64,000 nucleotides of DNA from Flavobacterium dankookense. GTDB taxonomy: Bacteria > Bacteroidota > Bacteroidia > Flavobacteriales > Flavobacteriaceae. The stretch's first letter is position 1. Every line of letters begins with the position of its first letter. The notes beneath the pieces are model-generated. The model did no database searches. It worked only from the letters and a program-made list of their open reading frames with translations, and was not told the origin of the DNA. The translations under genes and the position numbers were made by a program. The stretch covers positions 310,001 to 374,000 of the forward strand of contig NZ_SNXR01000012.1 of the NCBI RefSeq assembly GCF_004362665.1, given 5' to 3'. Below are positions 56,187 through 64,000 of this stretch, in pieces.

Positions 56187-56930
56187 ATGAAAAGAATTAT
56201 TAAAAATATATTTAAAAAATCCCGTTCGAATGAGGACGGGATTTTTTTTGAAAAAATTGAAAAAATACTCGGATTTAAGCCTACTACGATGCTTTATTAT
56301 CAAAAAGCATTTACCCATCGCTCTTCTAATATTACTGATGTAAAAGGGAATCCGTTAAACTATGAGCGATTAGAATTTCTAGGCGATGCGATGCTAAGTG
56401 CTGTTATCGCTGCTCATTTATATAATGAAGTTCCTTCGGGTGACGAAGGTTATTTGACTAAAATGCGTTCTAAAATAGTAAGTCGTGAGCATTTGAATGA
56501 ACTTGGACGTGATTTGAATTTGATTGAAATGGTAGAAAGTAAAGTGCCTGTTAATCATTTTGGGGAAAACATTCACGGCAATATTTTTGAGGCATTAGTT
56601 GGCGCTATTTTCCTCGATAAAGGTTTTTCGCATTGTGAACAGTTCATCCAAAAGAGTGTCATTATTCCTTATGTAGATATTGAAAAACTAGAAGGAAAAG
56701 TGATTAGCTATAAAAGCTTATTAATAGAATGGTGTCAGAAGGAGAAGAAAACATTTCATTATGAAGTTTTTGATGATAATGCTATCGATGGACAGCGTTA
56801 TTTTGGTGTGAAGTTAAGTATCGACAATAAAATAATAGCCAAAGCAAGAGCAACATCAAAAAAGAAAGCAGAAGAAATAGCTTCGAAAAGAGGATATTTT
56901 GCATTTCAAGAAAAAATTAACACAAAATAA
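56187..56930 (+). CDS. rnc: Ribonuclease III
   Basis: The 247-residue dsRNA endonuclease has the signature ERLEFLGDAMLSAV, FEALVGAIFLDKG and a C-terminal double-stranded-RNA-binding domain (KSLLIEWCQKEKKTFHYEV to ARATSKKKAEEIA). I start at ATG 56187, 7 nt after fabF; the longer frame overlaps fabF. Codons 10-21 lie inside a strong terminator-like hairpin (56214-56249), which is unusual and may limit its expression. Confidence 0.95.
   Translation: MKRIIKNIFKKSRSNEDGIFFEKIEKILGFKPTTMLYYQKAFTHRSSNITDVKGNPLNYERLEFLGDAMLSAVIAAHLYNEVPSGDEGYLTKMRSKIVSREHLNELGRDLNLIEMVESKVPVNHFGENIHGNIFEALVGAIFLDKGFSHCEQFIQKSVIIPYVDIEKLEGKVISYKSLLIEWCQKEKKTFHYEVFDDNAIDGQRYFGVKLSIDNKIIAKARATSKKKAEEIASKRGYFAFQEKINTK
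56214..56249 (+). terminator. Terminator-like hairpin inside the 5' end of rnc
   Basis: The 5' arm 56214-56227 and 3' arm 56234-56247 form a 14-bp stem (core ATCCCGT / ACGGGAT, one G-T pair) with a 6-nt loop and a T8 tract (56242-56249). It is a textbook intrinsic terminator by shape, sitting within coding sequence. Confidence 0.7.
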
Positions 56931-57042
56931 TCCGAATCCCTAAAAACTACAACGATTTCGTTCATAAAATTACGTTAATCACGGATTTACGTTATAAATT
57001 CTAGTGCAGAAATAGTATATTTACAACTTATTCTAAAGTGAA

Positions 57043-57546
57043 ATGGTTGTTTATAAATTGCTTAACGATGAACAAGAAAAAGAGGAATACGATAAAATTG
57101 ATTATCAATTAATTGCTATCCATACTACTTTAGAAGATTATCGATTAGCCTATCAAATCAATAAATGTTTGCCTATTTTGCTTTCTAAAAGTCATTGCGA
57201 TATTAGTATTAGCCATAAAAATATAGAAATTCAATTTGCTCGATTTGTTTTTGAAGACGAAACAGGTCTTTTTCATTGGAACTTGATCAAAAACAAAAAT
57301 GAATTTTCTAGCGAAAATATAACTATAAATACTGGTTTATTTGCCAATAATAAATCTCAAATTTCAATCAAAACCTATTTTATCCCAGAATTGAAAAAAG
57401 TAGATTATTTTTTGAGAGTTGGAAATAATGTAACTCCGCTCGAAATAGAAAACACCTTACTTCATTTAAAAAAAATAGACAACATCAGTACAGTTTATAC
57501 TGTTGATGCTGAAAAAATAAAATCTAAAAACAATTTAATTTTTTAA
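57043..57546 (+). CDS. IPExxxVDY family protein
   Basis: The 167-residue protein contains the family motif FIPELKKVDYFLRV near residue 120. The family is widespread in Bacteroidota with no known function. There is no signal peptide or membrane segment. The stop is 2 nt before pyk, pointing to a shared transcript with translational closeness. Confidence 0.85.
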   Translation: MVVYKLLNDEQEKEEYDKIDYQLIAIHTTLEDYRLAYQINKCLPILLSKSHCDISISHKNIEIQFARFVFEDETGLFHWNLIKNKNEFSSENITINTGLFANNKSQISIKTYFIPELKKVDYFLRVGNNVTPLEIENTLLHLKKIDNISTVYTVDAEKIKSKNNLIF

Positions 57547-57548
57547 AA

Positions 57549-58979
57549 ATGCCAACTAGAAAAAAAACAAAGATTGTAGCCACACTTGGTCCAGCATGCA
57601 GCAGTAAAGAAGTCATCAAAGATATGATTGACGCTGGAGTAAACGTGTTTCGTATCAATTTTTCACATGCTGATTATGCTGATGTAAAGGAAAGAATTGA
57701 TATTATCAGAGAATTAAATGACGAATTTGGTTATACAACAGCTATTCTTGGCGATTTGCAAGGCCCAAAACTTCGTGTAGGCGTGATGAAAGAAGATGTA
57801 GTTGTAAATCCGGGTGATATTATTACGTTTCAAACCGCAGAAGATGTTCCAGGAACTAAGGAACGCGTTTATATGAATTATAAAGAATTTCCAAGAGATG
57901 TAAATCCAGGAGAAAGAATACTTTTAGATGACGGAAAACTAATGTTTGAAGCACTCGAAACTAACGGAACAACCGAAGTAGTATGTAAAGTAATTCAAGG
58001 TGGACCATTGAAATCTAAAAAAGGAGTCAACCTTCCAAATACTAAAGTTTCATTGCCAGCGTTGACTAAAAAAGACATTAAAGACGCGATATTTGCTATT
58101 GAACAAAAAGTTGATTGGATTGCACTATCTTTTGTTAGAACACCAGCGGATTTAGAAGAATTACAAGATTTAATTGCTAAACATTCGGATCATAAAATTC
58201 CAATTGTAGCCAAAATTGAAAAACCTGAAGCGGTTGAAAATATTGATAAAATTGTTGCGTTTTGTGATGGATTAATGGTTGCTCGAGGTGATTTAGGGGT
58301 TGAAATTCCTGCACACGAAGTTCCATTAATTCAAAAGAAATTAATCCACAGAGCAAAGACGGCTCGAATTCCAGTAATCGTTGCTACGCAAATGATGGAA
58401 ACGATGATTACTAGCTTAACGCCAACGCGTGCTGAGGTAAATGACGTTGCCAACTCGGTTATGGATGGTGCTGATGCTGTGATGCTTTCGGGCGAAACGT
58501 CGGTTGGAAATTATCCAGTTCAAGTAATTGAGAAAATGACACAAATCATTGAAGCAGTAGAAGACTCTCCACTTATTCAAGTGCCACAAACTCCACCAAA
58601 TGTTAGAACCAAACGTTTTATCACTAAATCAATTTGTTATCATGCTGCCTTAATGGCTAATGAAATCAAAGCAAAAGCCATTTCAACTTTGACTAACAGC
58701 GGTTATACAGCGTTTCAAATTTCAGCATGGCGACCACAAGCACACGTTTTGGTTTATACTTCTAACAAACGTATTTTAACTCAATTAAGTTTGCTTTGGG
58801 GTGTAAATGCTTTTTATTATGACAAATTTGTAAGTACGGATGATACTGTTGAAGATATTAATTTGATTGCTAAAGAAAACGGTTATGTTCAAAAAGGCGA
58901 TATGTTAGTTAATCTTGCCGCTATGCCTGTTGTTGACAAAGGAATGGTGAACACACTTAGAATTTCTGAAATTGATTAA
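57549..58979 (+). CDS. pyk: Pyruvate kinase
   Basis: The 476-residue glycolytic enzyme makes pyruvate and ATP from phosphoenolpyruvate and ADP. Signature segments include TKIVATLGPACSSKEVI, IVAKIEKPEAVENI, DGLMVARGDLGVEIP and DAVMLSGETSVGNYP. The length is standard. It follows the IPExxxVDY gene. Confidence 0.97.
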   Translation: MPTRKKTKIVATLGPACSSKEVIKDMIDAGVNVFRINFSHADYADVKERIDIIRELNDEFGYTTAILGDLQGPKLRVGVMKEDVVVNPGDIITFQTAEDVPGTKERVYMNYKEFPRDVNPGERILLDDGKLMFEALETNGTTEVVCKVIQGGPLKSKKGVNLPNTKVSLPALTKKDIKDAIFAIEQKVDWIALSFVRTPADLEELQDLIAKHSDHKIPIVAKIEKPEAVENIDKIVAFCDGLMVARGDLGVEIPAHEVPLIQKKLIHRAKTARIPVIVATQMMETMITSLTPTRAEVNDVANSVMDGADAVMLSGETSVGNYPVQVIEKMTQIIEAVEDSPLIQVPQTPPNVRTKRFITKSICYHAALMANEIKAKAISTLTNSGYTAFQISAWRPQAHVLVYTSNKRILTQLSLLWGVNAFYYDKFVSTDDTVEDINLIAKENGYVQKGDMLVNLAAMPVVDKGMVNTLRISEID

Positions 58980-59020
58980 ATAAAAAGTGTTATTTTTGAA
59001 GTAACTTAAAAGCATAAATT

Positions 59021-59785
59021 ATGAATTCAAATAATCCATTTTTTAAAAGTAAAACGTTTACTAATACTTCACGCGCAGAAGAAACTGTTCACGAAGCAAA
59101 AGTGATTGATTACAACCAAACGATGACCGTTTCGGGAACTATTAATAAAAGTTTTCTAATGTTGTTGTTGCTTGTTGCTAGTGCTGCTATTACTTGGACA
59201 ATGACTTTTAATGGTTATAATCCAATAGTTTTGACTATTGGTGGTGCCATTGTAGGTTTGGTATTGGTTTTAATTTCTTCTTTCAAACCTCATTTGTCGC
59301 CTTATTTAGCGCCAGGTTATGCTGTTTTTGAAGGATTGTTTATTGGTGGTCTTTCGGCTATTTTTGAAGTTATGTATCCAGGAATTGTTATACAAGCAGT
59401 AAGTTGCACTTTTGTAACGTTTATGGTTTGTTTTGGATTGTATAAATATCAAATTGTAAAGGTAAACGAGCGTTTTCGTTCGGTAGTAATTGCGGCAACA
59501 TTAGCCATTGCTACTTATTATTTGATTTCTTGGGTGATTTCGATGTTTACGAGCTTTGTTCCTGTTCATTATGGTAACTCATTAATGAGTATTGGCATCA
59601 GCGTATTCGTAATCGTAATAGCAGCGTTGAATTTATTCTTGGATTTTGATCAAATCGACAAAGGAGTTCAAGAAAAAATGCCAAAATATATGGAATGGTA
59701 TGGTGCTATGGGATTAATGATTACCTTAGTTTGGCTGTATGTTGAGTTTTTACGATTGTTATCGAAAATTTCGAGTAGAGATTAG
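59021..59785 (+). CDS. Bax inhibitor-1/YccA family membrane protein
   Basis: The 254-residue integral membrane protein has seven hydrophobic segments after a cytoplasmic N-terminus of about 45 residues. GYAVFEGLFIGGLSAIFE and LFLDFDQIDKG are characteristic of the BI-1/YccA family. Members are proposed calcium-leak channels or protease regulators; the role here is unknown. Confidence 0.88.
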   Translation: MNSNNPFFKSKTFTNTSRAEETVHEAKVIDYNQTMTVSGTINKSFLMLLLLVASAAITWTMTFNGYNPIVLTIGGAIVGLVLVLISSFKPHLSPYLAPGYAVFEGLFIGGLSAIFEVMYPGIVIQAVSCTFVTFMVCFGLYKYQIVKVNERFRSVVIAATLAIATYYLISWVISMFTSFVPVHYGNSLMSIGISVFVIVIAALNLFLDFDQIDKGVQEKMPKYMEWYGAMGLMITLVWLYVEFLRLLSKISSRD

Positions 59786-59804
59786 TTTTGATACTATACT
59801 ATTT

Positions 59805-59838
59805 AAAAAAGCGTTTCAATTTTTTGAAACGCTTTTTT
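59805..59838. terminator. Bidirectional terminator between BI-1 and PAS genes
   Basis: A 15-bp stem, AAAAAAGCGTTTCAA (59805-59819) / TTGAAACGCTTTTTT (59824-59838), lies between convergent genes. Confidence 0.88.
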
Positions 59839-59853
59839 TATTAAAATATTATT

Positions 59854-60369
59854 CTAAGCCGCTATTTTTTCAAAGGCAATAAAGTTTATTAATCGTCCGG
59901 ATTTATCAAAAACAGGGTAACCATTGATATGGCATTTGTATAATGAGCCATCTTTACAATAATTAGTTATGATTTGGCTAAAAGGACGTTGCTCTTTCAC
60001 AGCACTACTAATCTCTTTGGAAACGTTTGAGTCGGTTAATTTACCTTGAAACATTTTTGGAGAATTGCCAATGACTTCTTCGGGTTTGTATCCATTCATC
60101 TCAACTATATTTTTTGATGCAAATACGATTTTTAAATTCGAGTCTGTTACCACTATAACGGTATCACTTGTTAGTTCTTTTTGAAAATTCCAATTGCTAT
60201 TCCAATTGTTTTCTACCGCTATTTTATTTAAAAGAAAAACATCTGGAAGTGCTTTTTTTAATGTGTCAAAAAAGGTGATATAAATATCCCAACTTATTAA
60301 AGGAAAGTATTTTGCAGAAAAACTATTTTTATATTTTTTTACCGCTATTTCATATTCAGTAAAATCCAT
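59854..60369 (-). CDS. PAS-domain protein (LOV-like but without the photoactive Cys)
   Basis: This 171-residue stand-alone protein has a helical N-terminus and one PAS domain from about residue 65 (DTVIVVTDSNLKIVFASKNI). The LOV-like loop reads GNSPKMFQG, where a LOV photoreceptor has the reactive Cys motif. It has no kinase or output domain, so it must act through other proteins or bind a ligand. Function unknown. Confidence 0.82.
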   Translation of the reverse strand: MDFTEYEIAVKKYKNSFSAKYFPLISWDIYITFFDTLKKALPDVFLLNKIAVENNWNSNWNFQKELTSDTVIVVTDSNLKIVFASKNIVEMNGYKPEEVIGNSPKMFQGKLTDSNVSKEISSAVKEQRPFSQIITNYCKDGSLYKCHINGYPVFDKSGRLINFIAFEKIAA

Positions 60370-60451
60370 AATTGTATTTTTTTCGCAAATCTAAAAGGAT
60401 ATTTGAAAAAGTATGTACTTCTCTAAGAGTTTAACCTTTGTTCAACTTTTA

Positions 60452-61534
60452 TCAAAACTCAAATTTCAACTGTACCACGACCGTTTTTTTTACTTCTGTA
60501 TTCAAATTATTTAGTGAAATGCCCAGCAATCGAACCGACTCTTTCATTTTTTCTTGATACAATAATTCTTTAGCGGTTTCAAACAATAAACCTTTGTCTG
60601 AAATAAAATAGGGAAGTGTTTTGCTACGGGTTTGTTGGGTGAAATCGCTGTATTTTATTTTTAGGGTTATGGTTTTTCCTGTAATAGTATATTTTTTTAA
60701 TCTTCGTTCCAATTCTTCGGCAATGCGTTGCAGTTTTTCTTCCATAAAAATTTCAGAAGTTAAATTCTCATTAAAAGTATGTTCGGCTGCCACAGATTTG
60801 GCAATTCGATTAGGTTTGACAGCGCTGTTGTGAATGCCACGAACAATATTGTAGTAATGCAAACCACTTTTGCTAAAATGCTCTTCGAGATATTCTCTTG
60901 ACTTTGACTTTAAATCTTTACCAGTAAAAATGCCAAGTTGGTACATTTTTTCCGTGGTCACTTTGCCAACACCATAGAATTTTTTAATGTCTAGTTTTTC
61001 TAAAAAGTCCTCTACTTCCTCAGGATTTACTGTTTTCTGACCATTAGGTTTGTTATAATCACTTGCTATTTTGGCAACAAATTTATTTACTGAAATTCCA
61101 GCCGAAGCGGTTAGTCCAAGTTCGTTAAAAATTCGTTTTCTTATTTCTTGAGCAATGAGTGTTGCGCTTGGATTTCCTTTTTTGTTTTGCGTCACATCAA
61201 GATAAGCTTCGTCTAGCGAAAGTGGTTCGACCAAATCGGTATATTCATAAAAAATTTTTCTGATGTGTTTTGAAATTTCTTTATAGCGGTCAAATCGTGG
61301 TCGAACAAAAATTAAATCAGGACAATTTCTTTTGGCTTGAACACCGCTCATTGCCGATCGAACACCGTATTTTCGCGCTTCATAACTCGCCGCCGAAACT
61401 ACTCCGCGAATTTCGCTTCCACCAACGGCCAATGGTTTTCCTCTTAATTCGGGATTGTCTAATTGTTCTACAGAAGCATAAAAAGCATCCATATCAATAT
61501 GAATTATTTTTCTGTAAAGAACTTCAGTTTCCAT
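60452..61534 (-). CDS. dinB: DNA polymerase IV (Y family)
   Basis: The 360-residue translesion polymerase has IIHIDMDAFYASVEQL, EARKYGVRSAMSG and LSLDEAYLDVT, with the catalytic carboxylates in place. A helix-hairpin-helix region follows (KKFYGVGKVTTEKMYQLGIF), then a little-finger domain. It ends QLKFEF, with a plausible clamp-binding motif. It directly follows the membrane protein gene (2-nt gap). Confidence 0.95.
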   Translation of the reverse strand: METEVLYRKIIHIDMDAFYASVEQLDNPELRGKPLAVGGSEIRGVVSAASYEARKYGVRSAMSGVQAKRNCPDLIFVRPRFDRYKEISKHIRKIFYEYTDLVEPLSLDEAYLDVTQNKKGNPSATLIAQEIRKRIFNELGLTASAGISVNKFVAKIASDYNKPNGQKTVNPEEVEDFLEKLDIKKFYGVGKVTTEKMYQLGIFTGKDLKSKSREYLEEHFSKSGLHYYNIVRGIHNSAVKPNRIAKSVAAEHTFNENLTSEIFMEEKLQRIAEELERRLKKYTITGKTITLKIKYSDFTQQTRSKTLPYFISDKGLLFETAKELLYQEKMKESVRLLGISLNNLNTEVKKTVVVQLKFEF

Positions 61535-61536
61535 GT

Positions 61537-63564
61537 CTATTTATCTTTCACGGGAAAAAAGAATGCTATTGGACGTTTTTTAAAATAAGCCCATGTGGCA
61601 CTAAAAAGCAAACTCAATTCTGCTAATGGAATATTTCTTGAACGGAAAGCCAAACCGAGAGAAAGCGAAAAACTCACCATAAAATTGACAAATCCAATCA
61701 CACCAATTCCGATAATTCCCCAGAATATAATCCAATAATCCACAAAAAAATCAGCGCCATATAATCCAAGCGCAAAATTGCCACTAGCAAAGGTGATGTG
61801 TCGAATATCGAGATTCAGTCCCAAGAAAATACCTAAAGACGCTGTACTGCCAAGAAAAACACCAAACCAGCCGTTAGAAACTACACCAGCCCAATTATTT
61901 TCAAACCATTTGGCTATGGCGTTGGTTTTTACTATTCCTAGATTTTGTTTTAAAACAGGATGTTCTTTTATTCTGTAATAGACTTGATTGTGTTTGTTTT
62001 TATTGGAAACATTACCCGAAATAATTCCCGAGAGAAAAAGAAAAACGCCTGCAATAGCAGCATGAAAAATAGCCGATGAAGTCACAGGTGATAAGTCATT
62101 CAATAGTTTTGCTGATTTTTCAAAAGCTATGTTGTAATCCAGAAAATAATCGATGAGCCAAATTCCAGCTAATGAAACTGGAAATGCCATAAAAACATTG
62201 CCTACAAAAGCAATAAACTGTGAGCGAAACAAACGAGCAAAAAGCTGGGCAAACGAGCTGTGTTTGTTTTCATTTTTTGACTGTTTTTTCATGCCGCTTT
62301 CCAGCACATTGATTAAGGTAGAAGCTGTCATTGCAGGTTGTTTTGTCGCTAATGTGTAACCCATCAAATAGATGGCAATAAAACCTAGTGAATAATTTAA
62401 ACTGTAATAAAACGCATGACCAAAAGCGCTGGTATCTATTTTTGAAAGCAATAATTTGAAAATACAAAGCAATCCAACAATAAATCCACCACCAACAGCT
62501 GCTTTTAGCATCGAGAAATATTCCGATTTGCTTTCCGTGATGTAATGTTCGCCGGTTTTTGCAGTATGTTGTGTGATTTCGTACGATATCAATTGTGTAC
62601 TTTCGTTGATTAATTGGCGAATGTTGTTTTTATAACAATTGTATTTAATCAATCGTAAAACCAATAGAATAGTGTTGTTTTTTTTATCCGTTTCTTTGTT
62701 TACAACCAAGGATGAAATTAATACTTTAACTCGATGTAGTTGCTGTCTGATTCGGAGTAAACTTTGATTTACTTTTAATGAAATTCCAAATTTTGAACTG
62801 TTGTTGAATGCTTTGTCCACATATTCTTCGCACTGTTTATGGAAAATCATTAACTGCTTGTAATTCATATCGTCAGAAACGACAAAGTGATTATCACTTG
62901 ATTTTATTTTTTTATGAATGGCATGTAATTCGTTTTCAAAAGCTACAAAAGGACTTTCTAAATCATCGTATTCGGGCACCATTTTGATGACATCTATTTC
63001 CATTGCTCTTCCGCTCATGCGTTGGGAAATTATTCCCATAGCGTTCATTACTTCAGCGAGTACAGATTTTTCTTTTACGGATGTATAAATAGTTTCGAGC
63101 TCAATTATTTGGAATAATTGTTGCAATTCTTCAAACGGAATTCGGGCTATCCAAATGGGATCGGTGCTTTTGAAAAATACCTGATTGAGGACAAATTCTA
63201 GTGTGTCTTTTTCGGGTTGAAAAGGAAGCAGTTTTGCAATAATTCTTTTTTTGACTTCATAGATAAAATCCGAATCTCTCAGAATTCCAGTATCTGAAAG
63301 CATTCGGGTGAATTTTCTTTGATGTAAAACCTCTGATAAATACAGCTTTAAAGCATTCGATTTTTCGGGTGAAGAAATCAAGTACTCTAAAAGGGATTTT
63401 ATGGATATATGATTTCCCCCTTTTGGATTGACAGGACGATAGAATTGCACTAAATCTACTAAAAAAAGTAATTTATCATTGTATTGATATTCGTTTTGCT
63501 CAAAATAGAACGTAAACAAATCATCAATGGAAGCGATTAGTTTTTTGTTTCGATAAAAATGCAT
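61537..63564 (-). CDS. Membrane protein of the so-called site-specific recombinase (Gcr-like) family
   Basis: The protein of about 675 residues starts at ATG 63564 (MHFYRNKKLI). Its N-terminal 340 residues are helical and soluble (VDLVQFYRPVNPKGGNHISI). The rest has about eight hydrophobic segments (AAVGGGFIVGLLCIFKLLLS, FIAFVGNVFMAFPVSLAGIW). It resembles the family named after a recombinase, but has no recombinase catalytic motif and looks like an inner-membrane protein. Its neighbour dinB is 2 nt downstream. Confidence 0.75.
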   Translation of the reverse strand: MHFYRNKKLIASIDDLFTFYFEQNEYQYNDKLLFLVDLVQFYRPVNPKGGNHISIKSLLEYLISSPEKSNALKLYLSEVLHQRKFTRMLSDTGILRDSDFIYEVKKRIIAKLLPFQPEKDTLEFVLNQVFFKSTDPIWIARIPFEELQQLFQIIELETIYTSVKEKSVLAEVMNAMGIISQRMSGRAMEIDVIKMVPEYDDLESPFVAFENELHAIHKKIKSSDNHFVVSDDMNYKQLMIFHKQCEEYVDKAFNNSSKFGISLKVNQSLLRIRQQLHRVKVLISSLVVNKETDKKNNTILLVLRLIKYNCYKNNIRQLINESTQLISYEITQHTAKTGEHYITESKSEYFSMLKAAVGGGFIVGLLCIFKLLLSKIDTSAFGHAFYYSLNYSLGFIAIYLMGYTLATKQPAMTASTLINVLESGMKKQSKNENKHSSFAQLFARLFRSQFIAFVGNVFMAFPVSLAGIWLIDYFLDYNIAFEKSAKLLNDLSPVTSSAIFHAAIAGVFLFLSGIISGNVSNKNKHNQVYYRIKEHPVLKQNLGIVKTNAIAKWFENNWAGVVSNGWFGVFLGSTASLGIFLGLNLDIRHITFASGNFALGLYGADFFVDYWIIFWGIIGIGVIGFVNFMVSFSLSLGLAFRSRNIPLAELSLLFSATWAYFKKRPIAFFFPVKDK

Positions 63565-63649
63565 GTTTAGGAATTTTGGCAATTAAGAATATCGTAAAAA
63601 TACAATTTCAAAGTTATATATTTCTTAACTTGCTCCTAAATATAAAAAA

Positions 63650-64000
63650 ATGATTGAAATTGAACGTAAGTTTCTAGTGTCTTCGAATGCTTTTGTAAAT
63701 CAAGCCTTTTCGAATAAACGAATTGTTCAGGCGTATATAAGTTCAAATCCTGAGCGAACGGTTCGGATAAGAATTAAAGGCGACAAAGGTTTTATTACCA
63801 TTAAAGGGAAAGGAAATGATAGTGGAACAACTCGATTGGAATGGGAACGTGAAATTAGTTTAGCAGATGCCGAATCGCTTTTGTCCATTTGCGAAAGCGG
63901 AACGATTGATAAAATTCGCTATGAAGTAAAAGTAGGTCATCATGTTTATGAAGTCGATATTTTTTCGGGAGAAAATGAAGGATTGGTTATGGCTGAAATA
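63650..64000 (+). CDS. CYTH-domain protein, 3' end cut by window edge
   Basis: The ORF starts at ATG 63650 and runs open to the right edge (117 codons). It opens with MIEIERKFLV, the EXEXK-type strand of CYTH triphosphate tunnel enzymes. RTVRIRIKGDKGFITIKGKG, RLEWEREI and KIRYEVKV follow as alternating basic and acidic strands. The family includes adenylate cyclases and inorganic triphosphatases. The small simple-CYTH subgroup is likely, but the catalytic outcome is not clear. Confidence 0.88.
   Translation, partial: MIEIERKFLVSSNAFVNQAFSNKRIVQAYISSNPERTVRIRIKGDKGFITIKGKGNDSGTTRLEWEREISLADAESLLSICESGTIDKIRYEVKVGHHVYEVDIFSGENEGLVMAEI

Overview
The window is chromosomal DNA from a Bacteroidota bacterium, most likely Flavobacterium or a close relative. 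The support is: strongly AT-rich DNA; Bacteroidota-type promoters (TTG/TTTG, 18-20 nt, TANNTTTG) at several genes; type IX secretion (T9SS) sorting domains of both type A and type B; an IPExxxVDY-family protein; a GH92 glycosidase; and short flavobacterial-style intergenic repeats. The species assignment is inferred, because no rRNA or tRNA gene was seen. Most of the window is ordinary core genome with short gaps and no insertion sequence, prophage or CRISPR array.

Layout. 1-13.5 kb: the left edge cuts a LytTR response regulator that has Glu at the phospho-acceptor site and a very acidic linker, preceded by an abutting 34-codon ORF. Then glyS, comF, an Ig-like lipoprotein, a nitrilase-family amidohydrolase, a GH92 glycosidase, a secreted beta-roll protein with an S74 chaperone domain, a secreted phosphatase/nuclease-fold protein and an outer-membrane barrel. 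13.5-21.8 kb: the sdhCAB respiratory operon, a Crp/Fnr regulator, an aminopeptidase P, an AbiH-type phage-defence gene bordered by repeat sequence, and an alpha/beta hydrolase. 21.8-32.5 kb: AddA-like and AddB-like helicase/nuclease subunits separated by kbl and ompA, then a GNAT acetyltransferase and an MFS exporter.

32.5-45.5 kb is the most distinctive part, a surface-protein island. It has two large, closely related T9SS type B proteins built of 66-residue repeats (3 versus 6 copies plus one divergent unit) and two related T9SS type A proteins carrying an S74 chaperone domain. Between them lie a 50-residue lipoprotein (too short for routine calling), a TPR sensor kinase and a response regulator. 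The two S74/T9SS genes share a 140-nt noncoding upstream block (about 89 % identical, no gaps) containing a hairpin that keeps pairing through a G-C to G-U change. I propose that this block is the regulatory element linking the two genes, possibly to the adjacent two-component system.

45.5-64 kb: sodB, a duplicated two-hairpin noncoding element, a long PurF-like amidotransferase, a PfkB kinase, an unknown exported protein, recX, a lone ketosynthase, rnhA, purN, the acpP-fabF-rnc-IPExxxVDY-pyk series, a Bax-inhibitor-1 protein, a PAS protein, dinB, a membrane protein of the so-called site-specific recombinase family and a CYTH protein cut by the right edge. A strong intrinsic-terminator-like hairpin lies inside the first codons of rnc and probably lowers RNase III expression relative to the fatty-acid genes upstream.
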